From: JBDTMC01 sp039934475
GTDB lineage: Bacteria; Acidobacteriota; Terriglobia; Bryobacterales; Bryobacteraceae
DNA: 5,279 bases
Direction: 5' to 3'
NCBI GenBank assembly: GCA_039934475.1
Contig: JBDTMC010000532.1
Span: forward strand, 1-5,279
Shown piece after piece: positions 1 through 4,558 of the stretch. Under the pieces are notes generated by a model, which was not told where the DNA came from, did no database searches, and worked only from the letters and a program-made list of their open reading frames with translations. How positions within the stretch are numbered: the stretch's first letter is position 1; each line of letters opens with the position of its first letter. Position numbers and translations under genes: made by a program.

Positions 1-145
1 TGTCGTCGATCTTCTCGACACAGAACCGGCAAACTTTCTTGCGCCGGAAATACTGCTTTTTCGGACCGCCAATCGCCTTGTCGCCGCCGGTAGGACGCTG
101 CGACGCGCTGATAGGACGGCCACCGCCACTTCTCTGTTCGGCCAT
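1..145 (-). CDS. rpsR: Small ribosomal subunit protein bS18 (N-terminal 48 residues, cut by window edge)
   Basis: The gene encodes bS18, a small-subunit ribosomal protein that pairs with bS6 on the platform of the 30S subunit. Reading leftward from ATG at 145, the frame is open to the window edge and gives 48 codons; the rest lies outside. After a Gly/Ser/Pro-rich N-terminal tail (residues 5-28) comes a basic block, YFRRKKVCRFC (residues 32-42), which is the typical start of the bS18 core. Cys39 and Cys42 form a CxxC pair, so this is the cysteine-containing form of the protein; whether it binds zinc cannot be judged from the fragment. The start is well supported by a strong AGGAGG five bases upstream. 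The gene follows rpsF by only 9 nt, the usual partner order, and rplI commonly comes next. The identification is confident despite the truncation. Confidence 0.93.
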   Translation of the reverse strand, partial: MAEQRSGGGRPISASQRPTGGDKAIGGPKKQYFRRKKVCRFCVEKIDD

Positions 146-150
146 AATGT

Positions 151-156
151 CCTCCT
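151..156 (-). promoter_or_regulatory. Ribosome binding site of rpsR, overlapping the rpsF stop
   Basis: On the minus strand a perfect AGGAGG lies five bases before the rpsR ATG. Its first bases are part of the rpsF stop codon (TAG, 157-155), so a ribosome finishing bS6 ends on the site that starts bS18. This suggests close coupling of the two partner proteins (inference). Confidence 0.85.
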
Positions 157-592
157 ATTGCTCTTTCTCGCCCTCAGACGCGGCGGCTTGCGCCATCATC
201 TGCTCCGCGGTCGGCAAGCCAGGCGCGGCGGCCGCTGCTGCCGCAACCGGCTTGCGCGCTGCCCGCTTCTCGCGCTGCTTCTTCCGTTTCTCGATCTTCT
301 TCAGCTTCTCGTCGATGCGGACCGTGATGAATTTCATCACCGAATCCTGCACGCGGAGACGCCGCTCCAGTTCGCGAACGGTTTGCGGAGGCGCGTTGAA
401 CTGCAACAGGATGTAGAAGCCTTCGGTCTTCTTCTCAACCCGGTAAGCGAGGCGGCGTACGCCCCACTTTTCTTCTTTCTCGATCGTCCCGCCGCCGATG
501 GTGATCACCGGCCGCAGTTGATCGAGGAGAGCGTTTACTTCATCCTCGGTCACATCGGGCCGGAGGACGAACAACTCCTCGTAAATTCTCAT
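155..592 (-). CDS. rpsF: Small ribosomal subunit protein bS6
   Basis: This encodes bS6, which binds bS18 and the central domain of 16S rRNA during assembly of the 30S platform. The 145-residue product starts MRIYEELFVLRPD, typical of the family, and carries the signature WGVRRLAYRVEKKTEGFYIL (residues 43-62). The globular domain spans about 1-98. It is followed by a strongly basic segment (96-114), a seven-alanine run (117-123) and an acidic Ala/Glu tail to the end. The tail makes the protein somewhat longer than the E. coli one. The ATG overlaps the pth stop codon in an ATGA (589-592), and AAGGAAG at 594-600 within the end of pth can serve as Shine-Dalgarno. The stop falls in the rpsR ribosome binding site. 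No separate leader exists upstream, so expression presumably depends on the upstream genes. Confidence 0.97.
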   Translation of the reverse strand: MRIYEELFVLRPDVTEDEVNALLDQLRPVITIGGGTIEKEEKWGVRRLAYRVEKKTEGFYILLQFNAPPQTVRELERRLRVQDSVMKFITVRIDEKLKKIEKRKKQREKRAARKPVAAAAAAAPGLPTAEQMMAQAAASEGEKEQ

Positions 593-1191
593 TCTTCCTT
601 CTTCTCGTTTAAGCCCTGGGCGCGACCGTTAAAACGGGTCATGGACTTTTCGACGCCCTCGGCAAGTATGGACTCCACTGCTTCGGACGCAAGGTCCAGC
701 AGCTCGTCCAATTCTTTCGACTGTGCCTTCCGAATCTGCGAAAGCACATACCCGGCGCCATTCGCTACCTTATGGCCCGGACTAATGCCCAGGCGAACCC
801 GGGCAAACTCGCTGACGCCTACGCTGCGAATCACGCTTTCGACGCCGTGATGTCCGCCCGCCGAACCCTTCGGCCGGACGCGCAACGTACCCCACGGCAA
901 ATCCAGTTCGTCATAAACCAGAATCAACCGCGAGGCAGGCACCAAATACTTTTCCAGCAGGCCTTTCACCGACGGCCCACTGACGTTCATAAACGTCTGC
1001 GGTTTGGCCAGCACGGACGGTGTCTTGTCCACTACGCCCGTGCCTACCAGCGCCATCGATTCCTTGCGCGAAACACGAATACCGTGCCGCGCCGCCAACC
1101 GGTCCACCACCATGAAACCAAGGTTGTGGAAGGTGGCTTCGTATTCCGGCCCGGGATTGCCCAGACCAACCACCAACACGCTCTCGTCCAT
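589..1191 (-). CDS. pth: Peptidyl-tRNA hydrolase (bacterial Pth family)
   Basis: Pth cleaves the ester bond of peptidyl-tRNAs released early from ribosomes, recycling tRNA in the cytoplasm. The 200-residue protein is of normal family length. Visible motifs are VGLGNPGPEY (8-17, with Asn12), the catalytic histidine in TFHN (His22), QTFMNVSG (65-72, with Asn69), YDELDLPWG (93-101, with Asp94/Asp97) and GSAGGHHG (109-116). Two conserved positions differ from the common pattern: the usual TRHN is TFHN (Phe21), and the usual GGHNG is GGHHG (His115). The catalytic His and the other Asn residues are kept, so the enzyme is probably active. The C-terminus (about 185-200) is a charged tail. It follows rplY by 21 nt, a gap filled mostly by a hairpin and without a clear Shine-Dalgarno, and it overlaps rpsF by 4 nt (ATGA). 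Confidence 0.97.
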   Translation of the reverse strand: MDESVLVVGLGNPGPEYEATFHNLGFMVVDRLAARHGIRVSRKESMALVGTGVVDKTPSVLAKPQTFMNVSGPSVKGLLEKYLVPASRLILVYDELDLPWGTLRVRPKGSAGGHHGVESVIRSVGVSEFARVRLGISPGHKVANGAGYVLSQIRKAQSKELDELLDLASEAVESILAEGVEKSMTRFNGRAQGLNEKKEE

Positions 1192-1198
1192 GGCTTAG

Positions 1199-1212
1199 CA
1201 GCGGGGCCGCTG
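1199..1212 (-). promoter_or_regulatory. Short GC hairpin between rplY stop and pth start
   Basis: The 14 bases form a perfect inverted repeat, CAGCGG and CCGCTG around two bases (or a 5-bp stem with a 4-nt loop). It begins at the base right after the rplY stop codon and ends 7 nt before the pth ATG. No run of T follows, so it is not an intrinsic terminator. It occupies the place where the pth ribosome binding site would be expected. A role in coupling pth translation to rplY termination is inference. Confidence 0.5.
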
Positions 1213-1890
1213 TTACTTCTTCTTCTTCTCGTCGGCTGCGGGCACTGCTTCTTCCTTCTTGCCCTTCTTGATAACCTCGGGCTCGGCGGTAGCGGCTGCC
1301 GTCTCTTCTTCGGCCGCGGCTTCGGTGGTACGGATCGAAACAACGTGAGCGATCACGGTCTCGGCCGGCGAAACCAGCGTTAACGAACCGTCCATCTTGA
1401 TATCGCCCGAACGCACGCTCTGGCCGATCATGAGTTCCGTCACGTCCAGCTTGAAGTCCTCCGGAATCTCGTCCGGTAGGCACTCGACTTCGATTTCGCG
1501 GTTGATGATTTCCAACAAGCCGCCATAGATCTTCACACCCTTGGACTCGCCGGTCACGTGCACCGGAACCTTTACCCGCAGCCGCTCGCTCAGATCGATG
1601 CGCTTCAAATCGACGTGCAGCAGCTTCCCGCGGACGGGATCGTGCTGCCAGTCCACCACCATTACCGGGGTGGTAGAGTCCTCTTTTGTGTCCAGGTTGA
1701 AAATCGTATTGTGGCCGGTTGAACCGCGCAGGATCTTGTTCACCTGCTTAGGATCCACAGCCACAGCCATCGGGTCGCGGCCCGCGCCGTAAACAACTGC
1801 CGGAATGTTGCCCGAAACCCGCAGCCGGCGAGCCTCGTTCTTACCGCGCTCACTGCGCGGCTCAGCAACAATCGTAATGTCCTTCCTCAT
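1213..1890 (-). CDS. rplY: Large ribosomal subunit protein bL25, long CTC/TL5 form
   Basis: bL25 binds 5S rRNA in the central protuberance of the 50S subunit. The 225-residue product is the long CTC/TL5 type, not the short E. coli form of about 94 residues. The N-terminal 5S-binding domain (about 1-95) includes RGKNEARRLRVSGNIPAVVYG-like features at 15-35 and the signature QHDPVRGKLLHVDL (82-95). A second beta-rich domain covers about 100-187, with the typical ECLPDEIPEDFKLDV stretch. The last 40 residues are a low-complexity Ala/Glu/Lys tail ending in four lysines. The start is supported by GGAGGAG at 1901-1907, ten bases upstream. It lies 54 nt after prs and 21 nt before pth, a common arrangement. 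In several bacteria the CTC form is a general-stress protein, but nothing here shows stress control. Confidence 0.96.
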   Translation of the reverse strand: MRKDITIVAEPRSERGKNEARRLRVSGNIPAVVYGAGRDPMAVAVDPKQVNKILRGSTGHNTIFNLDTKEDSTTPVMVVDWQHDPVRGKLLHVDLKRIDLSERLRVKVPVHVTGESKGVKIYGGLLEIINREIEVECLPDEIPEDFKLDVTELMIGQSVRSGDIKMDGSLTLVSPAETVIAHVVSIRTTEAAAEEETAAATAEPEVIKKGKKEEAVPAADEKKKK

Positions 1891-1900
1891 ACCTTCCTCA

Positions 1901-1907
1901 CTCCTCC
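1901..1907 (-). promoter_or_regulatory. Ribosome binding site of rplY
   Basis: GGAGGAG sits ten bases before the rplY ATG at 1890. A second purine stretch, GAGGAAGG, lies too close to the start (one base away) to be the best site. The same GGAGGAG with the same 10-nt spacing precedes apt, which supports both start choices. Confidence 0.7.
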
Positions 1908-1908
1908 G

Positions 1909-1926
1909 GGGCGGCGGCCGCTGCCC
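1909..1926 (-). repeat. GC-rich imperfect inverted repeat upstream of rplY
   Basis: Eighteen bases form an inverted repeat with a single mismatch per arm (minus strand GGGCAGCGG / CCGCCGCCC). As RNA it could form a 7-bp stem with one A-C mismatch and a GGCC loop. It lies in the 54-nt prs-rplY spacer, one base upstream of the rplY Shine-Dalgarno. There is no T-run after it, so it is not a standard terminator. It might modulate rplY translation or act as a processing site; neither is shown. Confidence 0.4.
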
Positions 1927-1944
1927 GGTTCGATTCCCAAAGAA

Positions 1945-2889
1945 TTAAACGAAAAGCGTACTGACGGAGGTCTCTTCATGGATTGACAGGATCGCTCGAG
2001 CCAAGAGGGGAGCGACACTCAACACCGTGATCTTATCCACGACGCTGGCGTCCTCCCGCAGCGGGATCGAGTTTGTCAAAACCACTTCAGTCAACTCCGA
2101 CTTCTGAATCCGCTCCACGGCCGGGCCCGAAAGCACCCCGTGGGTAGCACACGCTCTCACCGACTGCGCGCCCGCTTTCAGTAGCGCTTCGGCGCCCTTC
2201 ACCAGGGTACCGGCGGTGTCGATCAGATCGTCCACCATCAAACAATTCTTGCCCGCGACATCGCCGATGATATGCATCACTTCGGCGACATTCATCTGCT
2301 CACGGCGCTTGTCGATAATCGCCAATGGCGCGTCCAGCCGTTTGGCGAAGGCCCGCGCACGCTCCACACCCCCGGCGTCAGGTGAAACAACAATCAGATC
2401 GGGGATGGCCCGAGGCCTGAAATAATCGATGAAAACCGGGGACGCAAACAGATGGTCCACCGGAATATCGAAAAACCCTTGAATCTGCGCAGCGTGCAAA
2501 TCCAATGAAAGAACCCGGTCAGCACCGGCGCGCTCCAATAGGCTCGCTACCAGTTTAGCCGAGATCGGCACACGCGGCCTGTCCTTGCGGTCCTGCCGGG
2601 CATACCCATAATAGGGTAACACTGCTGTGATACGGTCTGCTGAGCTTCGCTTCAGAGCGTCCATTAGGAACAGCAGTTCCATGAGGTGGCGATCCACTGG
2701 ACTGCACGTGGGTTGGATGACGAAAACGTCCGCACCGCGCACGTTCTCCTCGATCTGCAAATAGATTTCGCCATCGGAGAAGGCAGACACCGTTGCGGCG
2801 CTCAGACCCACGTCGAGATGCTTGCAGATGTCGTTCGCTAAAGGGCGGTTAGCGTTACCGGTGAGGATCTTAAGTCGGTCGAACTTCAT
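1945..2889 (-). CDS. prs: Ribose-phosphate pyrophosphokinase (PRPP synthetase)
   Basis: The enzyme transfers pyrophosphate from ATP to ribose 5-phosphate, giving PRPP for purine, pyrimidine, NAD, His and Trp synthesis. From this start the protein has 314 residues, matching the class I family (about 315). Motifs, in this numbering: FSDGE (37-41), the flexible loop YARQDRKDRPRVP (96-108) with the catalytic His in DLHAAQIQGFFD (His132), SPDAGGVERAR (169-179), IIDKRRE (191-197, Lys194/Arg196) and the PRPP loop VDDLIDTAGT (219-228). An in-frame ATG at 2916 would add nine residues and overlap ispE by 31 nt. I prefer 2889 because it forms an ATGA overlap with the ispE stop, as pth/rpsF do, and fits family length. 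Neither start has a good Shine-Dalgarno, so the choice is uncertain. PRPP made here is the co-substrate of Apt, encoded two genes upstream. Confidence 0.96.
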   Translation of the reverse strand: MKFDRLKILTGNANRPLANDICKHLDVGLSAATVSAFSDGEIYLQIEENVRGADVFVIQPTCSPVDRHLMELLFLMDALKRSSADRITAVLPYYGYARQDRKDRPRVPISAKLVASLLERAGADRVLSLDLHAAQIQGFFDIPVDHLFASPVFIDYFRPRAIPDLIVVSPDAGGVERARAFAKRLDAPLAIIDKRREQMNVAEVMHIIGDVAGKNCLMVDDLIDTAGTLVKGAEALLKAGAQSVRACATHGVLSGPAVERIQKSELTEVVLTNSIPLREDASVVDKITVLSVAPLLARAILSIHEETSVSTLFV

Positions 2890-3839
2890 CGCGCGTGTCG
2901 GCTTTGGGGCGGCCATTCAGTTCCAGTCATGTGGGCTCGCAACTGTTTCCGCCACAGGGATTGATATCGTTCACGGCTGAGTGCAGCCACCGGGAAAGCG
3001 ACTTTCGGCGGAAAACGCGCCGCCGCACCATCCCGCTCCTCGCGGCTCGCAAACACACCAAACAGCGCGGATCCACTTCCAGTCAGCAGAGCTTGCCGCG
3101 CACCCGATTTTAGCAGTTTTGTTTTGAGCGCCCTAAGTTGAGGGTAACGGTCGAACACGGCAGACTCAAAATCGTTCTCCGCGAACCCGTTTCTATCCCC
3201 GCTAGACGGTCCTTCACTCAGACTTCGAACGAAAGACCGGAAACTATTTAGGGTATGTGACAATCCGTTGAAAGTCAACCCGCGACCGAGTGTCCGAAAG
3301 GCCTCGGGAGTGGACACGTGAACCCCCGGCGCCAGCACCAGAATCGGGCCCAAACGGGCCGCCGGCAGAGGATACAATTCCTCGCCTCGCCCGAGACCCA
3401 AAGCTGTCCCGCCCTCGAGGAAAAACGGCACGTCGCTGCCCAGTTGGGTGGCCAGTTCGTGCAGGGTCTCAAGCGGTAAAATTCTTCCCGCCAACACAGG
3501 GAGGCCGAGCAAGACCGCCGCAGCGTCGGTGGATCCACCGCCCATGCCGGCACCCATCGGAATCCGCTTTTCCAACCGAAACCGGACATCCCCGGTCACG
3601 TTCGCCGCGTCCATTACCAGTTTGGCGGCCCGCACTACGAGATTATCCGGAATGTCGACCGCGGACTCCAATTCCACCGATGTCCGCCGTGACGGGGTAA
3701 ATGAGATGTCCAGCCGGTCTGCCAGACTGATCGTCTGGAAAACTGTACGAAGTTCGTGAAAACCGTCGGGCCGCTTGTGGAGGACTCGCAAGTCCAGATT
3801 GAGCTTGGCGTATGCCGGCAAACGGACCGCGCGGATCAT
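2886..3839 (-). CDS. ispE: 4-(cytidine 5'-diphospho)-2-C-methyl-D-erythritol kinase
   Basis: IspE phosphorylates CDP-methylerythritol with ATP, the fourth step of the MEP pathway to isoprenoid precursors. The 317-residue protein is a GHMP kinase with all three family motifs: PAYAKLNLDL (8-17, Lys12), the phosphate loop PMGAGMGGGSTDAAAVL (94-110) and the C-terminal LLTGSGSALFGVF (251-263). The catalytic Asp is in GSDVPFF (Asp136), and ENDFE (221-225) is also typical. It is about 30 residues longer than E. coli IspE, because of a polar insert near 196-218 and a basic C-terminal tail after about 290. The ATG lies 18 nt after apt with only a weak GAG-type ribosome binding site. The stop overlaps the preferred prs start. 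No tRNA-Gln lies between ispE and prs, unlike in E. coli and some other Proteobacteria. Confidence 0.96.
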   Translation of the reverse strand: MIRAVRLPAYAKLNLDLRVLHKRPDGFHELRTVFQTISLADRLDISFTPSRRTSVELESAVDIPDNLVVRAAKLVMDAANVTGDVRFRLEKRIPMGAGMGGGSTDAAAVLLGLPVLAGRILPLETLHELATQLGSDVPFFLEGGTALGLGRGEELYPLPAARLGPILVLAPGVHVSTPEAFRTLGRGLTFNGLSHTLNSFRSFVRSLSEGPSSGDRNGFAENDFESAVFDRYPQLRALKTKLLKSGARQALLTGSGSALFGVFASREERDGAAARFPPKVAFPVAALSRERYQSLWRKQLRAHMTGTEWPPQSRHAR

Positions 3840-3857
3840 TGCACTCTCACTTGAGTC

Positions 3858-4394
3858 CTAATAGTGAAGCAGGGATTGAACATTGCGACCGGGAAGTTTG
3901 TCGCGTCCGTGGAGGAAATCGAGCTCGACCACGAAGCCCAGGCCCACGAGTTCTCCACCCAACTGCTCCACTAGCTGCGCCACGGCCGACGCCGTCCCAC
4001 CGGTTGCCAACACGTCGTCCAGAATGAGAACTTTCTGGCCGGGTTGAATCGCATCCTTGTGGATTTCCAACCGGTCGGTCCCATATTCCAGGGCGTATTC
4101 CACACTGACCGTCTCACCAGGAAGCTTGTTGGGCTTCCGCACCGGGACGAACCCGGCACCAAGCGCATAGGCGAGGGTAGGCGCGAAGAAGAACCCGCGG
4201 GCTTCAATGCCAACCACGACGTCCACCGGCGTGTCCTTGTACACATTTTTCAGGCTGTCGATAACACTCCTCCAGCCCTCTTTGTCCTTCAGGAGCGTGG
4301 TGATGTCATAGAAAAGAATGCCCGGTTTGGGAAAGTCCGGAATCTCACGGATGAGGCTCTTAAGATCAGTCATTAGGGTGTGGGGAACTGCCAT
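3858..4394 (-). CDS. apt: Adenine phosphoribosyltransferase
   Basis: Apt joins adenine to PRPP, giving AMP and pyrophosphate (purine salvage, cytoplasm). The 178-residue protein has the type I PRTase fold: IPDFPKPGILFYDITTLL (18-35) typical of Apt, GIEARGFFFAP (62-72) for base recognition, the flexible-loop segment RKPNKLPGE (86-94), and the PRPP-binding motif VLILDDVLATGGTA (122-135). The C-terminus ends in LLHY, close to the family end. The start at 4394 is chosen because GGAGGAG lies ten bases upstream (4405-4411). A second ATG at 4373 (171 residues) fits Bacillus-type length but has no ribosome binding site. It is the first gene of the leftward cluster, and its promoter should lie within 4395-4558. 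It uses the PRPP that prs, two genes downstream, provides. Confidence 0.97.
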   Translation of the reverse strand: MAVPHTLMTDLKSLIREIPDFPKPGILFYDITTLLKDKEGWRSVIDSLKNVYKDTPVDVVVGIEARGFFFAPTLAYALGAGFVPVRKPNKLPGETVSVEYALEYGTDRLEIHKDAIQPGQKVLILDDVLATGGTASAVAQLVEQLGGELVGLGFVVELDFLHGRDKLPGRNVQSLLHY

Positions 4395-4404
4395 TGTATC
4401 AAAG

Positions 4405-4411
4405 CTCCTCC
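4405..4411 (-). promoter_or_regulatory. Ribosome binding site of apt
   Basis: GGAGGAG on the minus strand lies ten bases before the ATG at 4394 and decides the start in favour of the longer Apt. Five of its bases (CGGAG, 4408-4412) are complementary to CTCCG at 4423-4427 on the same transcript, so a weak 5-bp stem could partly cover it. Confidence 0.7.
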
Positions 4412-4454
4412 GCCCTCACGCACGGAGTAAGCGGCGCGGCAGGCATTTTTGTTC

Positions 4455-4483
4455 TTCATAGCGGAACGAACTTGGTATATACT
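4455..4483 (+). promoter_or_regulatory. Candidate sigma-70-type promoter for the receptor-like gene
   Basis: TTCATA (4455-4460, four of six matches to TTGACA) and TATACT (4478-4483, five of six matches to TATAAT) are separated by 17 bases. Transcription would start near 4490, leaving a 5' leader of about 70 nt before the ATG at 4559. The -10 box is good and the -35 is moderate. It was found by eye only. Confidence 0.45.
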
Positions 4484-4496
4484 CTCTCAGAATTGA

Positions 4497-4524
4497 GATC
4501 GGCCGAATACGGTATCGGCCGGTC
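4497..4524 (+). promoter_or_regulatory. Leader hairpin with repeated ATCGGCCG
   Basis: GATCGGCCGA (4497-4506) can pair with TCGGCCGGTC (4515-4524), giving a 10-bp stem with one G-U pair and an 8-nt loop. The octamer ATCGGCCG also occurs as a direct repeat (4498-4505 and 4514-4521, 16 bp apart), and each copy contains the palindrome CGGCCG. It lies just downstream of the predicted transcription start. No T-run follows (GGTCAAGAGTTGAA), so it is not a simple terminator. It may be an mRNA 5' stem or a two-site operator. Confidence 0.55.
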
Positions 4525-4558
4525 AAGAGTTGAATACAGGGCTTTTCGGGGAAAAACA

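Larger units (their letters stand above)
4395..4558. other. Divergent intergenic region between apt and the receptor-like gene
   Basis: These 164 bases separate two divergent genes and must hold control signals for both. I see the apt ribosome binding site, one reasonable rightward promoter (4455-4483), a small dyad at the predicted start of transcription (4485-4498) and a strong hairpin (4497-4524). TATATA at 4476-4481 is symmetric and could serve either direction, but I found no leftward -35/-10 pair that fits well. The promoter of the apt-rpsR cluster is therefore unassigned. No small ORF or RNA gene is evident. Confidence 0.6.

Noticed and set aside
217..243. GC-rich alanine-codon tract in rpsF as a possible simple-sequence repeat
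   Set aside because: The alanine codons are mixed (GCG, GCC, GCT, GCA), so it is not a uniform slippage-prone repeat.
158..850. A 230-codon plus-strand open frame
   Set aside because: It lies antisense to rpsF and pth, which are firmly identified. Its translation is Arg/Leu-rich without any recognisable domain, as expected of a GC-rich shadow frame.
1199..1212. Intrinsic terminator after rplY
   Set aside because: A hairpin is present but no T-run follows, and the downstream gene begins seven bases later.
772..1383. A 203-codon plus-strand open frame opposite pth and rplY
   Set aside because: It is antisense to two conserved genes, has no domain-like sequence, and its leucine run merely mirrors the lysine/glutamate codons of the bL25 tail.
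911..1483. A 190-codon minus-strand frame overlapping rplY and pth
   Set aside because: It is out of frame with both genes and is an Arg/Gly-rich shadow; no ribosome binding site or family resemblance.
2886..2916. A tRNA-Gln gene between ispE and prs, as in E. coli and some other Proteobacteria
   Set aside because: ispE and prs overlap here, leaving no room, and no tRNA-like cloverleaf is seen.
4395..4500. A leftward promoter for the apt cluster
   Set aside because: TATATA (4476-4481) and TATGAA (4460-4455) were tried as -10 boxes, but no acceptable -35 lies 16-18 bases upstream of either on the minus strand.
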